From Prosopocoilus inquinatus (taxonomy: Eukaryota > Arthropoda > Insecta > Coleoptera > Lucanidae), in contig CM069875.1 of NCBI GenBank assembly GCA_036172665.1, forward strand, positions 14,725,806 through 14,789,805: 64,000 bases of DNA, in the 5' to 3' direction. The notes below the pieces were generated by a model that was not told the DNA's origin, made no database searches, and saw only the letters and a program-made list of their open reading frames with translations. The stretch's first letter is position 1; the number at the start of each line of letters is the position of its first letter. Positions 33,550 through 46,979 of the stretch are shown one piece after another. Both the position numbers and the translations under genes were made by a program.

Positions 33550-35870
33550 TTGGATGGACTCCAGTAACTCTGATGTGAGATATAAAGTTCTCGGACGCAG
33601 CAGAAGCTGGAAATAGTTTTGAACGAAACAACACGTATTAGCGTTGTTCCTGTGATGTATCTAATCGATCCTTACTCATCTATCATGTTATTTGACGTTT
33701 CGATGGACTCTAGTAATTCTGATGTGAGATACGAAGTATTTGGACGCAGCAGGAGCTGGAAATAGTTTTAAATGAAACAACACGCATTAGCGTTGTTCCT
33801 GTGATGTATCTAATCGATCCTTACTCATCTATCATGTTATTTGACGTTTCGATGGACTCTAGTAATTCTGATGTGAGATACGAAGTTTTTGGACGCAGCA
33901 GGAGCTGGAAATAGTTTTAAACGAAACAACATGTACTAGCGTTGTTCCTGTGATGTATCTAATCGATCCTTACTCATCTATCATGTTATTTGACGTTTGG
34001 ATGGACTCCAGTAACTCTGATGTGAGATACGAAATTTTCGGACGCAGCAGAAGCTGGAAATAGTTTTAAACGAAACAACACGCATTAGCGTTGTTCCCGT
34101 GATGTATCTAATCGATCCTTACTCATCTCTCATGTTATTTGACGTTTCGATGGACTCTAGTAATTCTGATGTGAGATACGAAGTATTTGGACGCAGCAGG
34201 AGCTGGAGATAGTTTTAAATGAAACAACACGCATTAGCGTTGTTCCTGTGATGTATCTACTCGATCCTTACTCATCTATCATATTATTTGACGTTTCGAG
34301 GGACTCTAGTAATTCTGATGTGAGATACGAAGTCTTTGGACGCAGCAGGAGCTGGAAATAGTTTTAAACGAAACAACACGCATTAGCGTTGTTCCTGTGA
34401 TGTATCTAATCGATCCTTACTTATCTACTATGTTATTTGACGTTTCGATGGACTCCAGTAACTCTGATGTGAGATACGAAGTTTTTGGGCGCAGCAGGAG
34501 CTGGAAATAGTTTTAAACGAAGCAACACGTATTAGCGTTGCTCCTGTGATGTACCTAATCGATCCTTACTTAGCTACTATGTTATTTGACGTTTCGATGG
34601 ACTCCAGTAACTTTGATGTGAGATACGACGTTTTCGGACGCAGCAGAAGCTGGAAATAGTTTTAAACGAAACAACACGTATTAGCGTTGTTCCTGTGATG
34701 TATCTAATCGATCCTTACTCATCCATCATGTTATTTGACGTTTGAATGGACTCCAGTAACTCTGATGTGAGATAAGACGTTCTCGGACGCAGCAGAAGCT
34801 GGAAATAGTTTTGAACGAAACAACACGTATTAGCGTTGTTCCTGTGATGTATCTAATCGATCCTTACTTATCTACTATGTTATTTGACGTCTCGACGGAC
34901 TCCAGTAACTCTGAAATGAGATAAGAAATTTTCGGGCGCAGCAGAAGCTGGAAATAGTTTTAAATGAAACAACACGCATTAGCGTTCTTCCTGTGATGTA
35001 TGCAATCGATCCTTACTCATCTATCATGTTATTTGACGTTTGGATGGGCTCCAGTAACTCTGAAGTGAGATACGAAGTTCTCGGACGCAGATGAAGCTGG
35101 AAATAGTTTTAAACGAAACAACACGCATTAGCGTTGTTCCTGTGATGTATCTAATCGATCCTTACTCATCTATCATGTTATTTTACGTTTGGATGGACTC
35201 CAGTAACTCTGATGTGAGATATAAATTTCTCGGACGCAGCAGAAGCTGGAAATAGTTTTGAACGAAACAACACGTATTAGCGTTGTTCCTGTGATGTATC
35301 TAATCGATCCTTACTTATCTACTATGTTATTTGACGTTTCGATGGACTCCAGTAACTCTGATGTGAGATACGAAATTTTCGGACGCAGCAGAAGCTGGAA
35401 ATAGTTTTAAACGAAACAACACGCATTAGCGTTGTTCCTGTGATGTATCTAATCGATCCTTACTCATCTATCATGTTATTTGACGTTTCGATGGACTCTT
35501 ATAATTCTGATGTGAGATACGAAGTATTTGGACGCAGCAGGAGCTGGAAATAGTTTTAAATGAAACAACACGCATTAGCGTTGTTCCTGTGATGTATCTA
35601 ATCGATCCTTACTCATCTATCATGTTATTTGACGTTTCGATGGACTCTAGTAATTCTGATGTGAGATACGAAGTTTTGGACGCAGCAGGAGCTGGAAATA
35701 GTTTTAAACGAAACAACATGTATTAGCGTTGTTCCTGTGATGTATCTAATCGATCCTTACTCATCTATCATGTTATTTGACGTTTGGATGGACTCCAGTA
35801 ACTCTGATGTGAGATACGACGTTCTCGGATGCAGCAGAAGCTGGAAATAGTTTTAAACGAAACAACACGC
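33550..35870 (-). repeat. Long-range duplicated satellite block, first copy
   Basis: Variant strings here recur downstream. The 33.55-34.34 kb part recurs 5006 bp away (CATCTCTCATG at 34124 and 39130; ACGAAGTATT at 33731 and 38737). The 34.4-35.87 kb part recurs 5157 bp away (GCGTTCTTCC at 34982 and 40139; ATAAATTTC at 35221 and 40378; ACTCTTATAA at 35495 and 40652). The step from 5006 to 5157 is one extra monomer plus one GG insertion. A further block at about 31.5-32.3 kb recurs at about 37.55-38.2 kb (shift 5902). Confidence 0.8.
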
Positions 35871-37339
35871 ATTAGCGTTGTTCCTGTGCTGTATCTAATC
35901 GATCCTTACTTATCTATCATGTTATTTGAAGTTTGGATGGACTCCAGTAACCCTGATGTGAGATACGAAGTTCTCGGACGCAGCAGAAGCTGGAAATAGT
36001 TTTAAATGAAACAACACGCATTAGCGTTGTTCCTGTGATGTATCTAATCGATCCTTATTTATCTATCATGTTATTTGACGTTTCGATGGACCCTAGTAAC
36101 TCTGATGTGAGATACGAAGTTTTTGGGCGCAGCAGGAGCTGGAAATAGTTTTAAACGAAGCAACACGTATTAGCGTTGTTCCTGAGATGTATCTAATCGA
36201 TCCTTACTTAGCTACTATGTTATTTGACGTTTCGATGGACTCCAGTAACTTTGATGTGAGATACGACGTTTTCGGACGCAGCAGAAGCTGGAAATAGTTT
36301 TAAACGAAACAACACGTATTAGTGTTGTTCCTGTGATGTATCTAATCGATCCTTACTCATCTATCATGTTATTTGACGTTTCGATGGACTCTAGTAATTC
36401 TGATGTGAGATACGAAGTTTTTGGGCGCAGCAGGAGCTGGAAATAGTTTTAAACGAAGCAACACGTATTAGCGTTGTTCCTGTGATGTATCTAATCGATC
36501 CTTACTTAGCTACTATGTTATTTGACGTTTCGATGGACTCCAGTAACTTTGATGTGAGATACGACGTTTTCGGACGCAGCAGAAGCTGGAAATAGTTTTA
36601 AACGAAACAACACGTATTAGTGTTGTTCCTGTGATGTATCTAATCGATCCTTACTCATCAATCATGTTATTTGACGTTTCGATGTACTCTAGTAATTCTG
36701 ATGTGAGATACGAAGTATTTGTACGCAGCAGGAGCTGGAAATAGTTTTAAATGAAACAACACGCATTAGCTTTGTTCCTGTGATGTATCTAATCGATCCT
36801 TATTTATCTATCGTGTTATTTGACGTTTCGATGGACCCTAGTAACTCTGATGTGAGATACGAAGTTTTTGGGCGCAGCAGGAGCTGGAAATAGTTTTAAA
36901 CGAAGCAACAAGTATTAGCGTTGTTCCTGTGATGTATCTAATCGATCCTTACTTAGCTACTATGTTATTTGACGTTTCGATGGACTCCAGTAACTTTGAT
37001 GTGAGATACGACGTTTTCGGACGCAGCAGAAGCTGGAAATAGTTTTAAACGAAACAACACGTATTAGCGTTGTTCCTGTGCTGTATCTAATCGATCCTTA
37101 CTTACCTATCATGTTATTTGACGTTTGGATGGACTCCAGTAACTCTGATGTGAGATACAAAGATTTCGGACGCAGCAGAAGCTGGAAATAGTTTTGAACG
37201 AAACAACACGTATTAGCGTTGTTCCTGTGATGTATCTAATCGATCCTTACTTATCTACTATATTATTTGACGTTTCGATGGACGCCAGTAACTATGATGT
37301 GAGATACGAAATTTTCGGACGCAGCAGAAGCTGGAAATA

Positions 37340-37427
37340 GTTTTAAACGAAACAACACGCATTAGCGTTATTCCAGTAACTCTGATGTGAAATACAAAGT
37401 TCTCGGACGCAGCAGAAGCTGGGGAAA
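37340..37427 (-). repeat. Truncated satellite monomer (88 bp, 61 bp deletion)
   Basis: At 37370-37380 the array reads GCGTTATTCCAGTAACTCTG, joining the block that normally precedes TGTGATGTATC to the block that normally follows GGATTGACTCC. Sixty-one bases are missing. Both break sides end in TCC, so the deletion could have used 3 bp microhomology. It is the only large indel seen among roughly 365 monomers. Confidence 0.9.
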
Positions 37428-38549
37428 TAGTTTTGAACGAAACAACACGTATTAGCGTTGTTCCTGTGATGTATCTAATCGATCCTTACTTATCTACTAT
37501 GTTATTTGACGTTTCGATGGACTCCAGTAACTCTGATGTGAGAAACGAAATTTTCGGACGCAGCAGAAGCTGGAAATAGTTTTAAACGAAACAACACGCA
37601 TTAGCGTTGTTCCTGTGATGTATCTAATCGATGCTTACTCATCTATCATGTTATTTGAGGTTTGGATGGACTCCAGTAACTCTGATGTGAGATACGACGT
37701 TCTCGGACGCAGCAGAAGCTGGAAATAGTTTTAAACGGAACAACACGCATTAGCGTTGTTCCTGTGCTGTATCTAATCGATCCTTACTTATCTATCATGT
37801 TATTTGACGTTTGGATGGACTCCAGTAACCCTGATGTGAGATACGAAGTTCTCTAACGCAGCAGAAGCTGGAAATAGATTTAAACGAAACAACACGCATT
37901 AGCGTTGTTCCTGTGATGTATCTAATCGATCCTTACTTATCTACTATGTTATTTGACGTTTCGATGGACTCCAGTAACTTTGATGTGAGTTACGAAGTTC
38001 TCGGACGCAGCTGAAGCTAGAAATAGTTTTAAACGAAACAACACGCATTAGCGTTGTTCCTGTGATGTATCTAATCGATCCTTACTTATCTATCATGTTA
38101 TTTGACGTTAGGATGGACTCCAGTAACCTTGATGTGAGATACGAAGTTCTCGAACGCAGCAGAAGCTGGAAATAGTTTTAAACGAAACAACACGCATTAG
38201 CGTTGTTCCTGTGATGTTTCTAATCGATCCTTACTCATCTATCATGTTATTTGGCATTTCGATGGACTCCAGTAACTTTGATGTTAGTTACGAAGTTCTC
38301 GGACGCAGCTGAAGCTAGAAATAGTTTTAAACGAAACAACACGCGTTAGCGTTGTTCCTGTGATGTATCTAATCGATCCTTACTTATCCATCATGTTATT
38401 TGACGTTAGGATGGACTCCAGTAACCCTGATGTGAGATACGAAGTTCTCGAACGCAGCAGAAGCTGGAAATAGTTTTAAACGAAACAACACGCATTAGCG
38501 TTGTTCCTGTGATGTATCTAATCGATCCTTACTCATCTATCATGTTATT

Positions 38550-41020
38550 TTACGTTTGGATGGACTCCAGTAACTCTGATGTGAGATATAAAGTTCTCGG
38601 ACGCAGCAGAAGCTGGAAATAGTTTTGAACGAAACAACACGTATTAGCGTTGTTCCTGTGATGTATCTAATCGATCCTTACTCATCTATCATGTTATTTG
38701 ACGTTTCGATGGACTCTAGTAATTCTGATGTGAGATACGAAGTATTTGGACGCAGCAGGAGCTGGAAATAGTTTTAAATGAAACAACACGCATTAGCGTT
38801 GTTCCTGTGATGTATCAAATCGATCCTTACTCATCTATCATGTTATTTGACGTTTCGATGGACTCTAGTAATTCTGATGTGAGATACGAAGTTTTTGGAC
38901 GCAGCAGGAGCTGGAAATAGTTTTAAACGAAACAACATGTACTAGCGTTGTTCCTGTGATGTATCTAATCGATCCTTACTCATCTATCATGTTATTTGAC
39001 GTTTGGATGGACTCCAGTAACTCTGATGTGAGATATGAAATTTTCGGACGCAGCAGAAGCTGGAAATAGTTTTAAACGAAACAACACGCATTAGCGTTGT
39101 TCCCGTGATGTATCTAATCGATCCTTACTCATCTCTCATGTTATTTGACGTTTCGATGGACTCTAGTAATTCTGATGTGAGATACGAAGTCTTTGGACGC
39201 AGCAGGAGCTGGAAATAGTTTTAAACGGAACAACACGTATTAGCGTTGTTCCTGTGATGTATCTAATCGATCCTTACTCATCTATCATGTTATTTGACGT
39301 TTCGATATACTCCAGTAACTATGATGTGAGATACGAAATTTTCGGACGCAGCAGAAGCTGGAAATAGTTTTAAACGAAACAACACGCATTAGCGTTGTTC
39401 CTGTGATGTATCTAATCGATCCTTACTCATCTATCATGTTATTTTACGTTTGGATTGACTCCAGTAACTCTGATGTGAGATACAAAGTTCTCGGACGCAG
39501 CAGAAGCTGGGGAAATAGTTTTGAACGAAACAACACGTATTAGCGTTGTTCCTGTGATGTATCTAATCGATCCTTACTTATCTACTATGTTATTTGACGT
39601 TTCGATGGACTCCAGTAACTCTGATGTGAGATACGAAGTTTTTGGGCGCAGCAGGAGCTGGAAATAGTTTTAAACGAAGCAACACGTATTAGCGTTGCTC
39701 CTGTGATGTACCTAATCGATCCTTACTTAGCTACTATGTTATTTGACGTTTCGATGGACTCCAGTAACTTTGATGTGAGATACGACGTTTTCGGACGCAG
39801 CAGAAGCTGGAAATAGTTTTAAACGAAACAACACGTATTAGCGTTGTTCCTGTGATGTATCTAATCGATCCTTACTCATCTATCATGTTATTTGACGTTT
39901 GAATGGACTCCAGTAACTCTGATGTGAGATACGACGTTCTCGGACGCAGCAGAAGCTGGAAATAGTTTTGAACGAAACAACACGTATTAGCGTTGTTCCT
40001 GTGATGTATCTAATCGATCCTTACTTATCTACTACGTTATTTGACGTCTCGATGGACTCCAGTAACTCTGAAGTGAGATAAGAAATTTTCGGGCGCAGCA
40101 GATGCTTTAAATAGTTTTAAATGAAACAACACGCATTAGCGTTCTTCCTGTGATGTATGCAATCGATCCTTACTCATTTATCATGTTATTTGACGTTTGG
40201 ATGGGCTCCAGTAACTCTGAAGTGAGATACGAAGTTCTCGGACGCAGCTGAAGCTGGAAATAGTTTTAAACGAAACAACACGCATTAGCGTTGTTCCTGT
40301 GATGTATCTAATCGATCCTTACTCATCTATTATGTTATTTTACGTTTGGATGGACTCCAGTAACTCTGATGTGAGATATAAATTTCTCGGACGCAGCAGA
40401 AGCTGGAAATAGTTTTGAACGAAACAACACGTATTAGCGTTGTTCCTGTGATGTATCTAATCGATCCTTACTTATCTACTATGTTATTTGACGTTTCGAT
40501 GGACTCCAGTAACTCTGATGTGAGATACGAAATTTTCGGACGCAGCAGAAGCTGGAAATAGTTTTAAACGAAACAACACGCATTAGCGTTGTTCCTGTGA
40601 TGTATCTAATCGATCCTTACTCATCTATCATGTTATTTGACGTTTCGATGGACTCTTATAATTCTGATGTGAGATACGAAGTATTTGGACGCAGCAGGAG
40701 CTGGAAATAGTTTTAAATGAAACAACACGCATTAGCGTTGTTCCTGTGATGTATCTAATCGATCCTTACTCATCTATCATGTTATTTGACGTTTCGATGG
40801 ACTCTAGTAATTCTGATGTGAGATACGAAGTTTTTGGAGGCAGCAGGAGCTGGAAATAGTTTTAAACGAAACAACATGTATTAGCGTTGATCCTGTGATG
40901 TATCTAATCGATCCTTACTCATCTATCATGTTATTTGACGTTTGGATGGACTCCAGTAACTCTGATGTGAGATACGACGTTCTCGGACGCAGCAGAAGCT
41001 GGAAATAGTTTTAAACGAAA
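38550..41020 (-). repeat. Long-range duplicated satellite block, second copy
   Basis: Second copy of the block at 33.55-35.87 kb. It contains one additional monomer and an extra GG insertion (39508). The single-base deletion of the first copy (about 35673) is absent here. ACTCTTATAA occurs once more at 41099, exactly three monomers further, showing a later local duplication. Confidence 0.8.
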
Positions 41021-44000
41021 CAACACGCATTAGCGTTGTTCCTGTGATGTATCTAATCGATCCTTACTCATCTATCATGTTATTTGACGTTTCGATGGAC
41101 TCTTATAATTCTGATGTGAGATACGAAGTATTTGGACGCAGCAGGAGCTGGAAATAGTTTTAAATGAAACAACACGCATTAGCGTTGTTCCTGTGATGTA
41201 TCTAATCGATCCTTACACATCTATCATGTTATTTTACGTTTGGATTGACTCCAGTAACTCTGATGTGAGATACAAAGTTCTCGGACGCAGCAGAAGCTGG
41301 GGAAATAGTTTTGAACGAAACAACACGTATTAGCGTTGTTCCTGTGATGTATCTAATCGATCCTTACTTATCTACTATGTTATTTGACGTTTCGATGGAC
41401 TCTAGTAACTCTGATGTGAGATACGAAATTTTCGGACGCCGCAGAAGCTGGAAATAGTTTTAAACGAAACAACACGCATTAGCGTTGTTCCTGTGATGTA
41501 TCTAATCGATCCTTACTTAGCTACTATGTTATTTGACGTTTCAATGGACTCCAGTAACTTTGATGTGAGATACGACGTTTTCGGACGCAGCAGAAGCTGG
41601 AAATAGTTTTAAACGAAACAAAACGTATTAGCGTTGTTCCTGTGATGTATCTAATCGATCCTTACTCATCTATCATGTTATTTGACGTTTGAATGGACTC
41701 CAGTAACTCTGATGTGAGATACAAAGTTCTCGGACGCAGCAGAAGCTGGAAATAGTTTTGAACGAAACAACACGTATTAGCGTTGTTCCTGTGATGTATC
41801 TAATCGATCCTTACTTATCTACTATGTTATTTGACGTCTCGATGGACTCCAGTAACTCTGAAGTGAGATAAGAAATTTTCGGACGCAGCAGAAGCTGGAA
41901 ATAATTTTAAATGAAACAACACGCATTAGCGTTGTTCCTGTGATGTATGCAATCGATCCTTACTCATCTATCATGTTATTTGACGTTTGGATGGGCTCCA
42001 GTAACTCTGAAGTGAGATACGAAGTTCTCGGACGCAGCTGAAGCTCTAAATAGTTTTAAACGAAACAACACGCATTAGCGTTGTTCCTGTGATGTATCTA
42101 ATCGATAATTACTCATCTATCATGTTATTTTACGTTTGGATGGACTCCAGTAACTCTGATGTCAGATATAAAGTTCTCGGACGCAGCAGAAGCTGGAAAT
42201 AGTTTTGAACGAAACAACACGTATTAGCGTTGTTCCTGTGATGTATCTAATCGATCCTTACTTATCTACTATGTTATTTGACGTTTCGATGGACTCCAGT
42301 AACTCTGATGTGAGATACGAAATTTTCGGACGCAGCAGAAGCTGGAAATAGTTTTAAACGAAACAACACACATTAGCGTTGTTCCTGTTCTGTATCTAAT
42401 CGATCCTTACTTATCTATCATGTTATTTGACGTTTGGATGGACTCCAGTAACCCTGATGTGAGATACGAAGTTCTCGGACGCAGCAGAAGCTGGAAATAG
42501 TTTTAAACGAAACAACACGCATTAGCGTTGTTCCTGTGATGTATCTAATCGATCCTTACTCATCTATCATGTTATTTTACGTTTGGATGGACTCCAGTAA
42601 CTCTGATGTCAGATATAAAGTTCTCGGACGCAGCAGAAGCTGGAAATAGTTTTTAACGAAACAACACGTATTAGCGTTGTTCCTGTGATGTATCTAATCG
42701 ATCCTTACTTATCTACTATGTTATTTGACGTTTCGATGGACTCCAGTAACTCTGATGTGAGATACGAAATTTTCGGACGCAGCAGAAGCTGGAAATAGTT
42801 TTAAACGAAACAACACGCATTAGCGTTTTTCCTGTGATTTATCTAATCGATCCTTACTCATCTATCATGTTATTTGACGTTTCGATGGACTCTAGTAATT
42901 CTGATGTGAGATACGAAGTATTTGGACGCAGCAGGAGCTGGAAATAGTTTTAAATGAAACAACACGCATTAGCGTTGTTCCTGTGATGTATCTAATCGAT
43001 CCTTATTTATCTATCATGTTATTTGACGTTTCGATGGACCCTAGTAACTCTGATGTGAGATACGACGTTCTCGGACGCAGCAGAAGCTGGAAATAGTTTT
43101 AAACGAAACAACACACATTAGCGTTGTTCCTGTTCTGTATCTAATCGATCCTTACTTATCTATCATGTTATTTGACGTTTGGATGGACTCCAGTAACCCT
43201 GATGTGAGATACGAAGTTCTCGGACGCAGCAGAAGCTGGAAATAGTTTTAATTGAAACAACACGCATTAGCGTTGTTCCTGTGATGTATCTAATCGATCC
43301 TTATTTATCTATCATGTTATTTGACGTTTCGATGGACCCTAGTAACTCTGATGTGAGATACGAAGTTTTTGGGCGCAGCAGGAGCTGGAAATAGTTTTAA
43401 ACGAAGCAACACGTATTAGCGTTGTTCCTGTGATGTATCTAATCGATCCTTACTTAGCTACTATGTTATTTGACGTTTCTATGGACTCCAGTAACTTTGA
43501 TGTGAGATACGACGTTTTCGGACGCAGCAGAAGCTGGAAATAGTTTTAAACGAAACAACAAGTATTAGCGTTGTTCCTGTGATGTATCTAATCGATCCTT
43601 ACTCATCTATCATGTTATTTGACGTTTGAATGGACTCCAGTAACTCTGATGTGAGATACAAAGTTCTCGGACGCAGCAGAAGCTGGAAATAGTTTTGAAC
43701 GAAACAACACGTATTAGCGTTGTTCCTGTGATGTATATAATCGATCCTTACTTAGCTACTATGTTATTTGACGTCTCGATGGACTCCAGTAACTCTGATG
43801 TGAGATAAGAAATTTTCGGACGCAGCAGAAGCTGGAAATAGTTTTAAATGAAACAACACGCATTACCGATGTTCCTGTGATGTATCTAATCGATCCTTAC
43901 TTATCTACTATGTTATTTGACGTCTCGATGGACTCCAGTAACTCTGAAGTGAGATAAGAAATTTTCGGACGCAGCAGAAGCTGGAAATAGTTTTAAATGA

Positions 44001-46979
44001 AACAACACGCATTAGCGTTGTTCCTATGATGTAGGTAAGCGATCCTTACTCATCTATCATGTTATTTGACGTTTGGATGGGCTCCAGTAACTCTGAAGTG
44101 AGATAAGAAGTTCTCGGACGCAGCTGAAACTGGAAATAGTTTTAGACGAAACAACACGCATTAGCGTTGTTCCTGTGATGAATCTAATCGATCCTTACTC
44201 ATCTATCATGTTATTTTACGTTTGGATGGACTCCAGTAACCCTGATGTGAGATACGAAGTTCTCGAACGCAGCAGAAGCTGGAAATACTTTTAAACGAAA
44301 CAACACGCATTAGCGTTGTTCCTGTGATGTATCTAATCGATCCTTACTCATCTATCATGTTATTTGGCGTTTCGAAGGACTCCAGTAACTTTGATGTGAG
44401 ATACGACGTTTTCGGACGCAGCAGAAGCTGGAAATAGTTTTAAACGAAACAACACGTATTAGTGTTGTTCCTGTGATGTATCTAATCGATCCTTACTCAT
44501 CTATCATGTTATTTGACGTTTCGATGGACTCCAGTAATTCTGATGTGAGATACGAAGTTTTTGGACGCAGCAGTAGCTGGAAATAGTTTTAAACGAAACA
44601 ACACGTATTAGCGTTGTTCCTGTGATGTATTTAATCGATCCTTACTCATCTATCATGTTATTTGACGTTTGGATGGACTCAAGTAACTCTGATGTGAGAT
44701 ACGACGTTCTAGGACGCAGCAGAAGCTGGAAATAGTTTTAAACGAAACAACACGTATTAGCGTTGTTCCTGTGTTGTATCTAATCGATCCTTACTCATAT
44801 ATCATGTTATTTGACGTTTCGATGGACTCTAGTAATTCTGATGTGAGATACGAAGTTTTTGGACGCAGCAGTAGCTGGAAATAGTTTTAAACGAAACAAC
44901 ACGTATTAGCGTTGTTCCTGTGATGTATCTAATCGATACTTACTCATCTATCATGTTATTTGACGTTTGGATGGACTCCAGTAACTCCGATGTGAGATAC
45001 GACGTTCTCGGACGCAGCAGAACCTGGAAATAGTTTTAAACGAAACAACACGCATTAGCGTTGTTCCTGTGCTGTATCTAATCGATCCTTACTTATCTAT
45101 CATGTTATTTGACGTTTGGATGGACTCCAGTAACTCTGATGTGGGACACGAAGTTTTTGGACGCAGCAGTAGCTGGAAATAGTTTTAAACGAAACAACAC
45201 GTATTAGCGTTGTTCCTGTGATGTATCTAATCGATCCTTACTTATCTATCATGTTATTTGACGTTTGGATGGACTCCAGTAACCCTGATGTGAGATACGA
45301 AGTTTTTGGGCGCAGCAGGAGCTGGAAATAGTTTAAAACGAAGCAACACTTATTAGCGTTGTTCCTGTGATGTATCTAATCGATCCTTACTTAGTTACTA
45401 TGCTATTTGACGTTTCGATGGATTCCAGTAACTTTGATGTGAGATACGACGTTTTTGGACGCAGCAGAAGCTGGAAATAGTTTTGAACGAAACAACACGT
45501 ATTAGCGTTGTTCCTGTGATGTGTCTAATCGATCCTTACTTATCTACTATGTTATTTGACGTTTCGATGGACTCCAGTAACTTTGATGTGAGATACGAAG
45601 TTCTCGGACGCAGCTGAAACTAGAAACAGTTTTAAACGAAACAACACGTATTAGCGTTGTTCCTGTGATGTATCTAATCGATCCTTACTCATCTATCATG
45701 TTATTTGGCGTTTCGATGGACTCCAGTAACTTTGATGTGAGATACAAAGTTCTCGGACGCAGCAGAAGCTGGAAATAGTTTTGAACGAAACAAAACGTAT
45801 TAGCGTTGTTCCTGTGATGTATCTAATCGATCCTTACTTATCTATCATGTTATTTGACGTTTGGATGGACACCAGTAACTCTGATGTGAGATACGACCTT
45901 CTCGGACGCAGCAGAAGCTGGAAATAGTTTTGAACGAAACAAAACGTATTAGCGTTGTTCCTGTGATGTATCTAATCGATCCTTACTTATCTATCATGTT
46001 ATTTGACGTTTGGATGGACTCCAGTAACCCTGATGTGAGATACGAAGTTCTCGGACGCAGCTGAAGCTGGAAATAGTTTTAAACGAAACAACACGTATTA
46101 GCGTTGTTCCTGTGATGTATCTAATCGATCCTTACTCATCTATCATGTTATTTGACGTTTGGATGGACACCAGTAACCCTGATGTGAGATACGAAGTTCT
46201 CGGACGCAGCAGAAGCTGGAAATAGTTTTAAACGAAACAACACGCATTATCGATGTTCCTGTGATATATCTAATCGATCCTTACTCATCTATCATGTTAT
46301 TTTACGTTTGGATGGACTCCAGTAACTCTGATGTGAGATACAATGTTTTTGGACGCAGCAGAAGCTGGAAATAGTTTTGAACGAAAAAACACGTATTAGC
46401 GTTGTTCCTGTGATGTATCTAATCGATCCTTACTCATCTATCATGTTATTTGACGTTTCGATGGACTCTAGTAATTCTGATGTGAGATACGAAGTTTTTG
46501 GACGCAGCAGTAGCTGGAAATAGTTTTAAACGAAACAACACGTATTAGCGTTGTTCCTGTGATGTATCTAATCGATCCTTACTTATCTATCATGTTATTT
46601 GACGTTTGGATGGACTCCAGTAACGCTGATGTGAGATACGAAGTTTTTGGGCGCAGCAGGAGCTGGAAATAGTTTAAAACGAAGCAAGACGTATTAGCGT
46701 TGTTCCTGTGATGTATCTAATCGATCCTTACTTATCTACTATGTTATTTGACGTTTCGGTGGACTCCAGTAACTTTGATGTGAGATACGAAGTTCTCGGA
46801 CGCAGCTGAAGCTAGAAATAGTATTAAACGAAACAACACGCATTAGCGTTGTTCCTGTGATGTATCTAATCGATCCTTACTTATCTATCATGTTATTTGA
46901 CGTTTGAATGGACTCCAGTAACCCTGATGTGAGATACGAAGTTCTCGGACGCAGCAGAAGCTGGAAATAGTTTTAAACG

